A stretch of 64,000 bases of DNA from Planctomycetales bacterium (GCA_020426845.1 JAGQPF010000728.1:1-64000); one strand, 5' to 3'. Shown: positions 1 through 10,626, counted from the first letter of the stretch. Notes: generated by a model not told the origin, from the sequence alone. A program made the numbers and translations.

Positions 1-100
1 GACCGTCAAGTTTGGGCTTTCCGGTTGGCAGGCCGCGAAGTCGCGGTCAACCGCGAGTTTGGGGCGGCGTCCGATCCGTCGTTTCAACATTGACGGGGCA
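1..100. repeat. Dispersed repeat, copy 1 (about 100 bp, cut by window edge)
   Basis: This stretch shares its order of blocks with 41414-41514. Both begin gaccgtcaag, then carry cgcgaagtcg, then ttggggcggcg, and end ttgacggggca, with diverged sequence between. No convincing ORF covers it. It is probably a non-coding dispersed element; the left end may continue outside the window. Confidence 0.7.
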
Positions 101-197
101 TGCTGTTTCTCGACTGTTTGGCCACGGCGTTCTACAATCAAGGAGTGCTGCCCCCAGCCCCTCTTTTCACCGCACGCCGTTCACCAAGATGTAGCGG

Positions 198-752
198 ATG
201 CTCCCAATGCTAACCAGCGTGACGACAGCGGAACAATTGGCTCGGATGCCACAGGACGGCAACCGATATGAGCTGGTGGAAGGAGTTCTGAATATCATGT
301 CACCCGCCGGAGGCCGTCACGGAAGAGTCACGGTTCGCATCAACAAGTTGCTTGCCATTCATGTCGATGACAATCGTCTCGGCGCGACATTTGCCGCAGA
401 AACGGGCTTTCTACTGGCAACGGATCCAGACACCGTGCGAGCGCCGGACGCGGCATTTGTTGATCAAAAGAAGATGAACACGCTTGCGGATGATCTCGGA
501 TTCCTGCCCTTCGCTCCCGACTTGGCCGTCGAAGTCATTTCGCCCAGCGACACATTTGCAGAAGTCGAAAAGAAGGCGTTCATGTGGCTGGACCACGGCG
601 CCAAACTCGTCTTAATTGTCGAACCACTTTCCGAGACGGTTCACGCGTATCGCTCGCGCAGCAACATCGTCGTGTTGACGGCAGAGGATGTGATGGACGC
701 AACGGACACGGTGGCCGGATGGTCCGTCCAGGTCGCTGACTTCTTTTCATAA
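198..752 (+). CDS. Uma2 family (DUF820) PD-(D/E)XK-like protein
   Basis: The 184-residue product matches the Uma2/DUF820 family, which has a restriction-endonuclease-like fold and whose members are often numerous in cyanobacteria and planctomycetes. The N-terminal half has the family pattern of a YELVEG strand, then a GRHGRV helix start. The presumed catalytic core follows: PDAAFV (acidic residue), LAVEVISPSD (Glu on the second strand) and EVEKKAFMWLDHGAK with downstream lysines. Length is typical. It stands alone between a repeat and the TAXI gene. Its biological role is not established for the family, so nuclease activity is inferred from the fold only. Confidence 0.85.
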   Translation: MLPMLTSVTTAEQLARMPQDGNRYELVEGVLNIMSPAGGRHGRVTVRINKLLAIHVDDNRLGATFAAETGFLLATDPDTVRAPDAAFVDQKKMNTLADDLGFLPFAPDLAVEVISPSDTFAEVEKKAFMWLDHGAKLVLIVEPLSETVHAYRSRSNIVVLTAEDVMDATDTVAGWSVQVADFFS

Positions 753-805
753 CGTGCGGAAAAACCGAGCTTCCGCTGTTTGGAAAGATCCGCTATGGGA
801 CAGTT

Positions 806-2260
806 ATGGACGACTCTCCCAAGAAATCGCGAGTTCCTCGCGTTGGCACCTGGTGGCCCGCGTTAGTGTTGCTGTTGGCCTTGGCCGCGGCGACGCCGTA
901 TCTGATCGGCCCGCCCTGCCCTCACCGAGTTGTCATGGCGGCCGGGTCGCGCGAAGGCGCCTACTATCGGCATGCCATGCGTTACCAGCGAATTCTTGCT
1001 CGGGATGGCGTCGAGTTGGTGGTGCTGGAGACATCGGGCGCCAAGGAAAACCTGCAACGGTTGGTCGGCGCCCCGGCCGCCACGGCTCTCGACGGCCCAT
1101 TGGCCGACTTGGCCATGTTTCAGGGCGGCGCCGCCAGTGCGAACGACAAAGCGAATGAAAAAGCGGAAACCCTCGCCGGCGTTTATCTCGAGCCGCTGTG
1201 GGTTTTCGCTCGAGCTGACATGACAGTGCGATATCTGTCGGACTTGCGCGGCAAACGCATTGCCGTTGGCGAGCCGCTGAGCGGCACTTTGCCGTTGGCG
1301 ACCCGACTGCTGGCAGCGAACGGAGTCACTCACTTGGATCGGCCGACGGGGCAGGCCGCCGCAGCAACCAATCGTGTGGCTGGCCAGGCTCCCCTGCAGC
1401 AGGTCGCCCGGACCGGCGCCGCGAGTCAGGCGTTGACGCGCTGGGTTGCGGTGGGGGGGGCGGCGGCGGCCACCGCCTTGGAAAATGGCGATGTCGACGC
1501 GGCCATGTTCGTCACGGCCGTCCACGCGCCGCTCGTGCAACGCTTGATGCGCCGCACCGACGTGCGGCTGCTCAGCTTTTCCCGCGCCGCCGCCTACGAA
1601 ACACGTTTCCGCGAACTGACGAGCGTCACCTTGCCCCAAGGCGCGGTGGATCTCGCGGCCGACCTGCCCGCCACACCGGTGAAGTTGCTGGCGCCGCTGG
1701 CGAGCGTCATCGCTCGCAACGACCTGCACCCCGCCATCGTGCCGCTGATGATGAAAGCCATGATCGAAGTGCACGGGCCCGGAGAGACGCTCTCCAAACC
1801 GGGTGAGTTTCCGTCGGCCCACCACGTCTCGTTCCCGATGCGCGACATGGCGCGGCACTATTTGCAGTATGGCCCGTCGGTGCTCTACCGCGTGCTGCCA
1901 TTTTGGGTGGCGGCCTGGGTCGATCGCATGAAGCTGTTGATTCTGCCGCTGTTCACACTGCTGTTGCCCGCTCTGCGAATTGCCCCGCCGGTATATCGCT
2001 GGCGCGTGCGCAGAAGAATCTACTGCTGGTACGGCGCGATTCGCAAAGTCGACGAGCAGGTTCGCATGGGCACGCTGAGCGACCCGCTCCGCGCCCGACG
2101 ACACCTCGACGCAGTAGAGAAGGCGATTGTCGAAGTCAACGTGCCGATGGGCTATATGGAGGAGTTCTTCGCCCTCAGGCAAAACCTGGACGATGTCCGT
2201 CGTCGCCTCGAGTCGCATATTCGGGAAGCGACCACCACCCGGCTGCGCGCCGCGGCGTAG
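806..2260 (+). CDS. TAXI-type TRAP solute-binding protein with C-terminal membrane anchor
   Basis: The 484-residue product has an N-terminal membrane segment (about residues 16-32), then the TAXI solute-receptor core beginning MAAGSREGAYYRHAMRYQ. Family strings such as DLRGKRIAVGEPLSGT and GDVDAAMFVTAVHAP follow. A second hydrophobic segment (KLLILPLFTLLLPALRI, about residue 375) is followed by a charged, probably coiled-coil tail. Classical TAXI receptors are about 320 residues and periplasmic, so this is the longer membrane-tethered form. No TRAP permease gene lies beside it. The substrate is unknown. The start ATG at 806 gives a clean short cytoplasmic N terminus. Confidence 0.75.
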   Translation: MDDSPKKSRVPRVGTWWPALVLLLALAAATPYLIGPPCPHRVVMAAGSREGAYYRHAMRYQRILARDGVELVVLETSGAKENLQRLVGAPAATALDGPLADLAMFQGGAASANDKANEKAETLAGVYLEPLWVFARADMTVRYLSDLRGKRIAVGEPLSGTLPLATRLLAANGVTHLDRPTGQAAAATNRVAGQAPLQQVARTGAASQALTRWVAVGGAAAATALENGDVDAAMFVTAVHAPLVQRLMRRTDVRLLSFSRAAAYETRFRELTSVTLPQGAVDLAADLPATPVKLLAPLASVIARNDLHPAIVPLMMKAMIEVHGPGETLSKPGEFPSAHHVSFPMRDMARHYLQYGPSVLYRVLPFWVAAWVDRMKLLILPLFTLLLPALRIAPPVYRWRVRRRIYCWYGAIRKVDEQVRMGTLSDPLRARRHLDAVEKAIVEVNVPMGYMEEFFALRQNLDDVRRRLESHIREATTTRLRAAA

Positions 2261-2284
2261 CTTCGGATCGAGGGAAAAACAGCT

Positions 2285-2644
2285 TCAACAAGGCTCGCCT
2301 TCTTCAGCGTCCGAGGGCTCTTCGCCCGGAAACAGGACTCCCACCATGAGGGCGCCCGACGCGCACAGAAACGCCCACATGGCGTACGGCTCGCCGGGCG
2401 CGATGCGGCCGCCGGAGAGCCCGGCATAGAACAGCAGGCAGACAGTGAACAGGCACACTTTCGGTGTCGTCGATCCCGATCGGCCGACGATCTGGCCGAC
2501 GGTGAATCCGACAACTCCCATCACTCCGGCGATCATCAAGCCGCGCAGCGTCAGTGCCGTCAGCAAATACATCCGCGCCGCTCCCGCCAATAGGGCGCCC
2601 GCCAAAGTCGAGAGCAGCAGAGTGCGGAGGCTGAAACGCGTCAC
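2285..2644 (-). CDS. Small multi-pass membrane protein, unknown function
   Basis: This 119-residue protein is mostly hydrophobic, with three or four predicted transmembrane segments (RTLLLSTLAGALLAG, GLMIAGVMGVVGFTVG, VCLFTVCLLFYAGL, MWAFLCASGALMVGVLF) and an acidic C terminus. It begins with GTG three bases after the TAA of the upstream dehydrogenase gene, so it is probably translated as the last member of that three-gene operon. I do not recognise a family. A role in anchoring or assembling the cytochrome/dehydrogenase pair is only a guess from position. Confidence 0.6.
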   Translation of the reverse strand: MTRFSLRTLLLSTLAGALLAGAARMYLLTALTLRGLMIAGVMGVVGFTVGQIVGRSGSTTPKVCLFTVCLLFYAGLSGGRIAPGEPYAMWAFLCASGALMVGVLFPGEEPSDAEEGEPC

Positions 2645-2647
2645 GGC

Positions 2648-4216
2648 TTACTCGTCGCGAGGGATGTTGTTCAGCGTGTAATACGCCTCTGGGTGCAACA
2701 GCGGCAAGCCGGCGCCTGAGCGGACACCTTTGGCGTGCAGTTCGTGCACATGCCCGCGTTGCAGCCCGTCAATACGCAGCCGCACCGACAACCCGTCCTC
2801 CGCAACTTCGGCCTTGGCGATTGTCGGCTTGGTGTGGTCGACTTCGGGGCTGCCGTAGGAGGATTGATAGATGTATGCGTACGTCTGCAGTTCATAGGAC
2901 GCAACATCGCCCGCCGACTGGGGATCCACCGGCAGAGTAAACGTCAGCTCGAAGCCGTCCGGCTTGGCCCGCATTTCGTGAATCTCGAACGGTGTCTTGC
3001 CGGTCCAGTCGAGCCGCTGCAGATTGTATGCCTTGCCGCCGCGGGCGCCCCAACCTCGGTTGGTTCCGCCCACGAACATGGCGCCGCTGGCGGACATCTC
3101 CATGCCGAGCGTGCCGGAGTCAAAGCCTTCGCGAAACGGGAAGCAGGCGCCCTGATAACGGCCGGCGACTTTCTCCAAATAACAGCGCATCACCGTGCTG
3201 AACGTCTGGTCTCCTACAAAGAGCTGATTCCGGAACGGACCGAACTTGCCCGCTGTTTGATCGCAAACAATGCCACTCGCCGACTGCCCCATCTTCTTAT
3301 AGGGAAAGAGAATGGCGGTCGGCATCAGTTCGGGGATCTTGTCCGCCTCGGTCATGATCCGGCTGCCGCTGGTGGGCTCGGCAGGCTGCTTGCCCATCGC
3401 CTTCTGAACGGCCTCCAACTCATACCAGCGATTGCCGCCCGTATGCCCTTGAAAGGTCCCGGGAACGAGATGCTTCAAGCCGCAGGTGCCGTTCCACGGC
3501 CCCTGATTGTCCGTGTAGAACATGTCCCCTGCGGCGTTCATGCCAATGCCGCCCGGCGAGCGAATGCCGCTGCACGTGGGAATCAGCTTGCCGTCGGGCG
3601 TGACTCGCACGCACCAGCCGCGATACTTGACGTTGCTGCTAAACGAACCCGTCAAGCACAGCACCACCCACATGTTGCCGTCGGCGTCGAAGTCCGACCC
3701 GAACGCGTACTCGTGATAGTCGCCGCTGATCTCCCAGCCGTCGGCGTGTGACAACACTTGGTCAGCGCGGTCGTCGCCGTTGCTGTCCTTCAGTTTGGTG
3801 ATTTCGCAACGCTGCGTGGCGTAGAGCCAGCCGTCTCGGTAGGTCAGCCCAAGCACCTCATGCAGGCCGGAGGCGAACAGGGAGAACTCCATCGACTCGG
3901 GCTCGCCAGTCGGATTCTTCACCAGGTAGATGTCGCCGCGGCGCGACGAGACGGCGATGCGTCCGTCGGGAAGCGACTCGATGGCGCCGACCTCCAGCTC
4001 GACGTTCGAGGGAATCGGCAGCGTCGTGATCGGGTAGTAGTCATCTTCGGTCGGCGCCGCAGGCTGCGTCTGACCGTAGATGGAGGGCGTCGCGATGAGG
4101 ACGGCGAGCACGAGGCACGAAAACATCACGGCGATCGGCTCGCGCCGAATAGGTGAATAGCTGCCCGGAAGTTGGAGGCGTGCGCGTTGGATTCGAGGCA
4201 TGGGAAGGCTCACCAT
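2648..4216 (-). CDS. Secreted beta-propeller dehydrogenase-like protein (PQQ-dehydrogenase/DUF7133 type)
   Basis: The 522-residue product has a late hydrophobic signal segment ([17 protein letters not shown]) and then a propeller related to soluble glucose/sorbosone dehydrogenases. Visible strings include [56 protein letters not shown] and [20 protein letters not shown]. The C-terminal part is an Ig- or fibronectin-like strand region. The ATG at 4216 overlaps the TGA of the upstream cytochrome gene by a few bases; ATG 4201 or 4126 are alternative starts. Proteins of this type are frequent next to c-type cytochromes in planctomycetes and may pass electrons to them. The substrate is not identified. 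Confidence 0.75.
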   Translation of the reverse strand: MVSLPMPRIQRARLQLPGSYSPIRREPIAVMFSCLVLAVLIATPSIYGQTQPAAPTEDDYYPITTLPIPSNVELEVGAIESLPDGRIAVSSRRGDIYLVKNPTGEPESMEFSLFASGLHEVLGLTYRDGWLYATQRCEITKLKDSNGDDRADQVLSHADGWEISGDYHEYAFGSDFDADGNMWVVLCLTGSFSSNVKYRGWCVRVTPDGKLIPTCSGIRSPGGIGMNAAGDMFYTDNQGPWNGTCGLKHLVPGTFQGHTGGNRWYELEAVQKAMGKQPAEPTSGSRIMTEADKIPELMPTAILFPYKKMGQSASGIVCDQTAGKFGPFRNQLFVGDQTFSTVMRCYLEKVAGRYQGACFPFREGFDSGTLGMEMSASGAMFVGGTNRGWGARGGKAYNLQRLDWTGKTPFEIHEMRAKPDGFELTFTLPVDPQSAGDVASYELQTYAYIYQSSYGSPEVDHTKPTIAKAEVAEDGLSVRLRIDGLQRGHVHELHAKGVRSGAGLPLLHPEAYYTLNNIPRDE

Positions 4217-6930
4217 TTGTACTCTTGTTGGAATTGAATCGTCGCGGACAGCGGGACCAGCAGCTCTTTGCGACCTTGGCTTTCACGCAGCACCGGCTTG
4301 GCGCCGATGATCCGTGTGCGCCAGCGGCCGTCCACCTCGTACCAGCCATCGCTGAGCCGTATATCGCCGACGGCGGCGAGATAATAATGTTGATCGCTGC
4401 CGTCTCTGACCTCGAATTCTCGGCGGACCATCGCCTCGAGGTCGCCCTCGACGCGGAGATAGTCGCTAACGTTGACGCCAGCTGCCCGGTATTGAAAGGC
4501 TGGCCGCAACTCTTTGCCTCGCAATTCGTATCCGCCAAACCGATAGCCGTCCAGCTCGCGCGCCGACTCGGTGGGCCACGCTGCCTGCGCGTCGTCCAAT
4601 TTCGCGAACGCAACATAGTCGCCGAACTTCAGCACGTTCTCCCCGGCCGGAGGCTGGAAGCCTTGGCCACGACCGGTCCAGTGCCGCGAGGCGTCGATGA
4701 ATCGGCCTTCCCACAGCAATGCGAGTCGCAGGTTGTTCGCGTCGAACGCCTGATGAATCTGCTCGGGATAGCCGACGCCAACCGCCCGGGGCCCCGCGTC
4801 CTGAATGAAGTTTCGGTAGATGATCGCCTCGTTGACGGGGATCAGCTCCATGGACTCAGTGACCATGCCTTCGGGAATGCGAGCTCGACTGCCATCCTCG
4901 AGGTACGCCCAAACGGCCGCGATCTGCAGCTCCGAGTGCCCGTCATAAATGTTCTTCAGCAAGCTCGGCTTGTCCAACGGCCAGGCGGTGGGCATTCGCG
5001 TGCGTGGGCGGTAGGCCTGGGGATCTCGGACGTACCGACGGAACCAATCCTTGCGCAATCGCTGCGTCATGATTTGGAAGTCGACGGATTGAATGCCTTT
5101 CGAAGGAAAGCGACCGAAGGGGTGGCACTGCGTGCAGGAGAAGCCGCGAATGCCAACCATCCGCCGGCCGTGCTCCTTGGCCTCGGCCAGCGAGCCGGGC
5201 AGGTCGAGCGGAGGGAGTGGCTCCTGCCGGTCGGCCTCAACGATCAGCGGACGAATCGGGCCCACATTTGGCAGTCCGAATCGCGGCATGCGAGTGTGCA
5301 TGTACGGACGGTCCTTGGCGCCTTCATTCAGAATCTTGTCGATCCAGGCGTCGGTCAGCTTGGCGCCCGCCTCATCGAGTTTGGGCGGAATCCTCCCCTC
5401 GTCGCCCATTTCCTGCATGGTCGTCTGGAACACGGCATCTCGCGCCGGCTCGACGCCGCCGATTTCGCCACGGTTGTGGCAGGCGTAGCAATTGAACGAC
5501 GTCAAGGTTTGATGAATCTGCGTTGCGTTGTCTCCGGCCGGCTGCCGGGTGGCGGCGCGCAGCGCCATCCGCTGCAGGTCGCTCAGTCCGAATTGCGGCG
5601 CCTTGCCGTCGGCACGCTCGCTCAAGCAGCCTTGCTCCAATCGCAGCCGATCCCAAGCGGGCGCCTCCAACGTCGGCTTGGGCAACGGTGAATCTCCGGT
5701 GTCAGCAGCATGGCAGCTGGCGCAGCCGAGCGAGGCAAACAGATCGCGGCCTTGCTTCGCCTTGGCCACGTCCACCTTGAAGGTCAAATCGGGCGCCTCC
5801 GGCGGCGCCTTGGCGCTGGACAGCGCGTTGGACAACGGCTGGCGCTTGATGCCGGGGCCTTCGAACTCGACGGTCAACTTTTCCTCGCCGCCCTGCTCGA
5901 AATACTCCACGACGATCGAGTGCCCGCCGGCCGTTAGCTCGACCTCGCCCGTCTTCGTCGTGAATGGATGAATGCCGGGGACCTCCACCACAACCTGCCC
6001 GTCAATCAACAAACGAGAGCCGTCGTCCGAGCCGATGTGGAACTTGTACTTGCCGGGCGAGGTGATCCGCAGCCCTGACTCGAAGCGAAGCGCGAATTGA
6101 TTGTCTCGCTTGCGGTATGAGACATCCAATCGTTCGGCCTCACCGGTGGCCACGGGCTTGAGCTCCGAGAAGTCGGGCAGCTCGTTCCAATTGCCCTCGA
6201 AGTATTCGTACTGGATTTGCGCGAACTCGGGAGACTTCAGCAACCACGCGGCGATGGAGCGGGCCTCGGGATCGGTCAGATTGAGGCTCGGCATGCGGCC
6301 TCCGGAGCGAACCGCCAAGGGGTCGCGAAGAAAGCGCGTCAACGACGGCAGCGTGTACTTGGCGGCCAAATCGCCCAACGGCATCGTCGTGGGCAGCGTC
6401 TCGCCGTCGCCGGGGAGATGATGGTGGCAGGCCGCGCAGCCCACGCGGAAAAACGTCTGCTCGCCCAGCAAACCGGCGCCGGGAGACGCATACGCCTGCT
6501 GGGGCGGAGCGGGGTTGAGCGACACCAGGAAGTGCGTGAGCGCCTCGGCTTGCTGTTGCCGCTGCTCGGCCGAGCCGGACAACACCGATGGCATGGTGGT
6601 GCCGGGCTTGGCGGCGTGGGGGTCGGCGATGAACTTCAGCAGCCAATCCGCCTTGGCGCGGCTCGCGACCGACTCCAGCTTGGGCGCCGGCTTGGGCTCA
6701 GGAGCCTTGGCGCCGGCATGGCAGGACCGGCAGTTGAGCTCGGCCGCCAACACGCGGCCGTCGACTGCGGGGACGTGATGCTTGTCGCGGACCAAGCGTT
6801 CAAAGCCCGGCACGATCGGCGTGGCCGCAGGAGCATGCTCGGCAAAACTCCAGCCGGCGAGCACGCCGGCCAGCCACAGAGCCGGCAAGCGAAATGAAGC
6901 GACTGCACCACGAGGCGCCGTTTGATTCAT
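4210..6930 (-). CDS. Exported multi-haem c-type cytochrome with PA14-like domain
   Basis: The 906-residue product starts with a signal peptide ([15 protein letters not shown]). It contains five CxxCH haem c sites: C67-RS-CH, C165-AA-CH, C403-AS-CH, C481-YA-CH and C599-TQ-CH. Residues about 240-360 form a PA14-like beta domain ([50 protein letters not shown]), which in other proteins binds glycans. A C-terminal beta-rich domain follows. It is the first gene of an overlapping operon with the propeller dehydrogenase and a small membrane protein. This arrangement suggests periplasmic oxidation of an organic substrate, perhaps a sugar; that is inference. Confidence 0.85.
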   Translation of the reverse strand: MNQTAPRGAVASFRLPALWLAGVLAGWSFAEHAPAATPIVPGFERLVRDKHHVPAVDGRVLAAELNCRSCHAGAKAPEPKPAPKLESVASRAKADWLLKFIADPHAAKPGTTMPSVLSGSAEQRQQQAEALTHFLVSLNPAPPQQAYASPGAGLLGEQTFFRVGCAACHHHLPGDGETLPTTMPLGDLAAKYTLPSLTRFLRDPLAVRSGGRMPSLNLTDPEARSIAAWLLKSPEFAQIQYEYFEGNWNELPDFSELKPVATGEAERLDVSYRKRDNQFALRFESGLRITSPGKYKFHIGSDDGSRLLIDGQVVVEVPGIHPFTTKTGEVELTAGGHSIVVEYFEQGGEEKLTVEFEGPGIKRQPLSNALSSAKAPPEAPDLTFKVDVAKAKQGRDLFASLGCASCHAADTGDSPLPKPTLEAPAWDRLRLEQGCLSERADGKAPQFGLSDLQRMALRAATRQPAGDNATQIHQTLTSFNCYACHNRGEIGGVEPARDAVFQTTMQEMGDEGRIPPKLDEAGAKLTDAWIDKILNEGAKDRPYMHTRMPRFGLPNVGPIRPLIVEADRQEPLPPLDLPGSLAEAKEHGRRMVGIRGFSCTQCHPFGRFPSKGIQSVDFQIMTQRLRKDWFRRYVRDPQAYRPRTRMPTAWPLDKPSLLKNIYDGHSELQIAAVWAYLEDGSRARIPEGMVTESMELIPVNEAIIYRNFIQDAGPRAVGVGYPEQIHQAFDANNLRLALLWEGRFIDASRHWTGRGQGFQPPAGENVLKFGDYVAFAKLDDAQAAWPTESARELDGYRFGGYELRGKELRPAFQYRAAGVNVSDYLRVEGDLEAMVRREFEVRDGSDQHYYLAAVGDIRLSDGWYEVDGRWRTRIIGAKPVLRESQGRKELLVPLSATIQFQQEYKW

Positions 6931-7060
6931 GGAATTGGCAGGGGAGGTAGGAGGCGGAGGTAGGACGAAGGGCGAGGGCGGTCGCTACCATGCGGAAGCG
7001 CGAATGGATCGTGCTGGAAGGGTCGTGGAATAAAGTGATATTCAGCTCGCGCAATTTGGG

Positions 7061-7100
7061 GCATTGGGGTTGCGCAGTGTTGCACGGGCGAGGACGCCCA
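7061..7100. repeat. Short dispersed repeat, copy 1 (gcattggggttgcgcagtg...)
   Basis: The segment starting gcattggggttgcgcagtg and running through gcacgggcg and acgccca recurs almost unchanged at 38257-38298. It lies in the gap between two minus-strand genes, the five-haem cytochrome gene starting at 6930 and hsp90 ending at 7153. Function is unknown. Confidence 0.65.
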
Positions 7101-7152
7101 TCAAACGTGCAGGCCCCAAGCCTCACCATGGTGAGTATCCCGAGCCCGCGCG

Positions 7153-8997
7153 TCAAGCTCGCGAGGAGCCTTCCGGATCCTGATCGGCGTCATCGCCCGA
7201 CGAAGCCGCGGAGTTGATGGCGTGCAAGACGAGGCCCAGCAGGCCGTCGGACATCAACGCCAGTTCGTTCGCGCGCATGGGATAGTGCCCCATCAGCAGC
7301 GCCTGCACGTACAACATCTCAATGCTGCGACGCACCAGCTCGGCGTCCCTCACGCCAGCCAATTGGCGAATCAGTTTGTTGTTGTAGTTCAGGCAAAGTT
7401 GCGAGTGCGCGTGGTCGGTGGCGTCCGCCGCGATGCTCGCCAGCACACCGGACCAGACCTCGTTCGCCACATCCTGTGATTGCTCGATGCTGCGCAGGAA
7501 CGTCGCGCTGCGATTGGCCGTGAACAACGTCGCCAGGCCGTGCGGACTGAATTTCTTCACCTCCACTTGGCAGTGGAACGGCCGCAACGCCTCGTCGGCG
7601 ATGTGGACGAGCGACAAGACTTTGTCACGCTCGGGCAAGGTGAGCTCGCCGAAGCTTTGCGACATCAAGGAGATGTCCAGCTGCTCGACCTCGATCATGG
7701 GGTCGATGTCGGGCAGCTTCCCAATCAGTTCCGTGTCGTAGGTGTAGCCGCCATTGACTACGCAGATCGATTGCGCGGCGGCAACAGCCGAGATTTGACG
7801 GAATTGGTCCGCATCGGGGACGAACAGCACTCGCTTCGTCAACTCGCGAATCTCACCCAGCGTCATCGTGCCCAGCGAGGTCTCCATCGGCAGCCATTCA
7901 GCGAACAGCTGAAAGAACTCGTCATCCTCGACCGCCAATGCTTTTAATGCGAGATAGTGCAGCCTAATCAACGCCTGCAGCCGCGGGCGATCCTCTTGCC
8001 CCAGCTGAACCAGGTAGTTTCGCAGGCACGCGCCCAACGAGCGGCGAGCCTCATTCAGCGTTCTGTCTTCATAAAAGGACTCGCGCGACGCCGTGGGCCG
8101 CAAGGCGTTGGCGTTGACGACACACTTGACGAAAAACGCCCATTCCGGAAGCAAGTTCTCGGCCTGGTCTGACAGCAGCATGCGCTTGACGTACACCCGA
8201 TGCGTGCGTTTGGCCGCCAAGCGGCCCGAGAACGGCAACACGAACGCCACGCCGTCGACATCGCCCGCCGCGGACTCCAATGGGATGTAGTCGAAGAACT
8301 TCGAGCCAAATAGCTGCTCGCCGTATTCCAGGATCGCCTCGTCTCGCTCCGCGGACGTTTCATGCTCGACGCGCCAGGGAGGCGTCTCGGTGATGACCGA
8401 TCGCTCGTCCGCGGTGATCACCTCGATGCGATGCGGCAGCAAGCTGCCGAAGTGGCGAGCGCGATTTCGCACGAGCTCGGGCTCGAAGTACTCCTCGGCG
8501 CCGGGCTTGGCCGTGAGATAAACCTGCGTGCCCGGCGCCATGTCGCGATCGAGCTCGCGGATCGAGTAGGTGCCGTCAGCTCGTCCTCGCCACTCCACCG
8601 CTCGTTGCTTCAAGTCGATTGAGCGAGTGATGACGACAATCTCCTCGCTGACGACAAACGCAGACAGCACGCCAATTCCAAATTGGCCAATGAAGTCCAT
8701 CGGCGCCATCGACTCGCGTTTGGAAGACTGGCCGATGGTTGCCAAAAACCGATGCACTTCCTCGCTGGTCAGGCCGATCCCGTTGTCGATCACGCACAAG
8801 GTCGGCCGCTCGCCCTCCGTCAACTCGAGCGTGATCTCGCCCTCGGCAGCGGGCTCACGCTGTTGCCTGGCGACAACCGCGTCAACGGCGTTCTGCAACA
8901 GCTCCCGGATATACACTTGGGGGCTGCTGTAGAGATGCTGCGAGAGCAAGTCGATGACGCCTTGCAGGTTGACCTGAAATCGATGGTCCTCTGGCAT
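7153..8997 (-). CDS. htpG: Hsp90 family chaperone (short HtpG-like subgroup)
   Basis: The 614-residue protein has the GHKL ATPase domain of Hsp90. The N-box is ELLQNAVDA (residues 32-40), the Mg/ATP loop is DNGIGLT (71-77) and the lid glycine motif is GQFGIGVLSAF (from 104). The middle domain carries SRESFYEDRTLNEAR, equivalent to the client/ATP-coordinating arginine region. The ELLQNAVDA variant (instead of ELISNSSDA) and the length place it in the bacterial 'HSP90 family protein' subgroup rather than with E. coli HtpG. The Asp/Glu-rich C terminus (DDADQDPEGSS) lacks the eukaryotic MEEVD. It is a stand-alone gene; the call is strong, the subgroup is from memory of the pattern. Confidence 0.88.
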   Translation of the reverse strand: MPEDHRFQVNLQGVIDLLSQHLYSSPQVYIRELLQNAVDAVVARQQREPAAEGEITLELTEGERPTLCVIDNGIGLTSEEVHRFLATIGQSSKRESMAPMDFIGQFGIGVLSAFVVSEEIVVITRSIDLKQRAVEWRGRADGTYSIRELDRDMAPGTQVYLTAKPGAEEYFEPELVRNRARHFGSLLPHRIEVITADERSVITETPPWRVEHETSAERDEAILEYGEQLFGSKFFDYIPLESAAGDVDGVAFVLPFSGRLAAKRTHRVYVKRMLLSDQAENLLPEWAFFVKCVVNANALRPTASRESFYEDRTLNEARRSLGACLRNYLVQLGQEDRPRLQALIRLHYLALKALAVEDDEFFQLFAEWLPMETSLGTMTLGEIRELTKRVLFVPDADQFRQISAVAAAQSICVVNGGYTYDTELIGKLPDIDPMIEVEQLDISLMSQSFGELTLPERDKVLSLVHIADEALRPFHCQVEVKKFSPHGLATLFTANRSATFLRSIEQSQDVANEVWSGVLASIAADATDHAHSQLCLNYNNKLIRQLAGVRDAELVRRSIEMLYVQALLMGHYPMRANELALMSDGLLGLVLHAINSAASSGDDADQDPEGSSRA

Positions 8998-9150
8998 TAT
9001 GTCTCGCGCTGAGTGTGAGAGTATTTAAAGGAATACGAATCCGAATCTGATGGGGCGCCCGGCAATTTTATCTCAACCGCAGGGACACGTTGAGACCGCA
9101 GGGTGTTCACCAGAGGATATTCACCACGCATCCCCGGGAACGTGGGCAGG

Positions 9151-10470
9151 CTAACGGGTCGAGCGTGCCGGAGCCGGCTGAGCAGCCACGGAGCCCGAAA
9201 GCGGAGACGGAGCGCGGCGGCTGGCCACCAGTTGATCGATGCCGGATGCCGCCAACGCTCGTTGCAAGGCGCCGTGCGAGACGTAGCGCGGGCGGCTGGC
9301 CAGCAACGCTGTCCCCCGCGAGTCGACCAAGATCACATGCTCTCCGCTCTCGCTCGCATGAGGGCCCGGGCAGTCGCCCATCAAGGCCAACCCCTCTTGC
9401 CAGTGGGGACGCAGCCAGATCCGCACGGCCAGCTGACGGAAGCCAAACGACGTCGACCGCGCGGCGTGTGCGGGGGCATCGACCTCGAGGTGCTGGGTCA
9501 GCGCCTGCAATGCCTCGCTCGAGAGCTCGCCGTCCTCCGCCGCGAGGCGACCATCCAACTGCACGGGGCGCCCATCCACGAAGGCCGCCATGGTGACGTC
9601 GAGTTGCGCCATGGCGCGAATCGTCGCGGCCCCGCTGGACCAGCGCGACAGGTCAATGTCTTGCAAACGCGTGTCGTGGACCTTGACGGACCAACTGCCG
9701 TTTTCGCGCACCGCATGGGCCTGACCAAACAGTCGACACCTCTCGCCGGCCATTCGTCGCAGGTCTTCCGATAACAGTCGCGCCGGGATGCCGGCGCCAG
9801 CGTGCAGTTTGATGTGAGTCAGCGGCGGCTCGCGAGCAGGAAGCGCGACAGTTGGCAGAGGCCCCGGCGGCGGCGATTCACTCCCGGCCACTCGGTGGGC
9901 GACAATCAACTCGATCGGCGGAGGCCGTCGCGTCGAGAGCTCCTCCGGGCAAACGAAACGCACCTCCAGACTCCGCACGTCGCCCGCCAGTCGCAGCACG
10001 CCGTCAACTTCCAGCAAACGCTCGACGCCCCGATCGCCGCACTCGATTTTCGCTTCGGCGATTGATAGATGCCATTGCCCTAGCGCCTGACTCACGGAGC
10101 GAAGGGCGCGGTGATCCAGTGTGTCCCAGAGCTGCTCGAGCGCGTCACGTCGCAACTCGAGCCGGCTGGCTCGCCACTGTGGCACGCCGTCGGATTGCTC
10201 GATGCGAACCTCGTGGGCGACGGCCAAGGGAGCTCCGTCGACCCCCAGCAACTCGACTTGGCCAAGCTGGTAATCGCCATTGCGAAGGCGACGAAGTTGC
10301 GTGGGGCGTATTCCGAGACTGGTGTTGCGAGTGAACTCCTCGGCCCAGTGTTGACGCACGGCGGATCGATAAGCCGGCGAGTGAAGCACCGCCGTCCAAC
10401 CGGACACCAGCACCGTTGGCGCCAGGCACAGCGCCAAAAACAAGATTCGGCAGAGTGTCCGTTCGGGCAT
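9151..10470 (-). CDS. Membrane-anchored protein of unknown function (planctomycete type)
   Basis: The 439-residue product has an N-terminal signal anchor (LCRILFLALCLAPTVLVSGW) and a long soluble region rich in alternating beta strands with many Arg/Leu residues, such as YQLGQVELLGVDGAPLAVAH and SVKVHDTRLQDIDLS. The strand pattern recalls AsmA-like or translocation/assembly-type envelope proteins, where repeated short strands follow a single membrane helix, but no diagnostic motif is visible. The Pro/Ser/Arg-rich tail looks disordered. ATG at 10470 is the natural start. Treat as hypothetical, envelope-located. Confidence 0.6.
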   Translation of the reverse strand: MPERTLCRILFLALCLAPTVLVSGWTAVLHSPAYRSAVRQHWAEEFTRNTSLGIRPTQLRRLRNGDYQLGQVELLGVDGAPLAVAHEVRIEQSDGVPQWRASRLELRRDALEQLWDTLDHRALRSVSQALGQWHLSIAEAKIECGDRGVERLLEVDGVLRLAGDVRSLEVRFVCPEELSTRRPPPIELIVAHRVAGSESPPPGPLPTVALPAREPPLTHIKLHAGAGIPARLLSEDLRRMAGERCRLFGQAHAVRENGSWSVKVHDTRLQDIDLSRWSSGAATIRAMAQLDVTMAAFVDGRPVQLDGRLAAEDGELSSEALQALTQHLEVDAPAHAARSTSFGFRQLAVRIWLRPHWQEGLALMGDCPGPHASESGEHVILVDSRGTALLASRPRYVSHGALQRALAASGIDQLVASRRAPSPLSGSVAAQPAPARSTR

Positions 10471-10626
10471 CGTCTCGTGAGCGCCGTCGCGTCGTGCAAG
10501 CTTTCGACATCCGTGTCAAAAGTCGTGAAATTGTAGGTTTTTCGCGGCCGTGGAGGAAGGGCGATCCAAGGCGGATATCCACGTCCACAGAGTGTCCGGG
10601 CATCCGCGAGCCCCCGCCGCGACCAC

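Noticed and set aside
863-2218. 451-residue reverse ORF opposite the TAXI gene
   Set aside because: It lies antisense to a well-supported gene, is Gln/His/Arg-rich and shows no motif; typical shadow in GC-rich DNA.
4153-5691. 512-residue forward ORF opposite the cytochrome gene
   Set aside because: Antisense shadow of the five-haem cytochrome; the composition is not protein-like.
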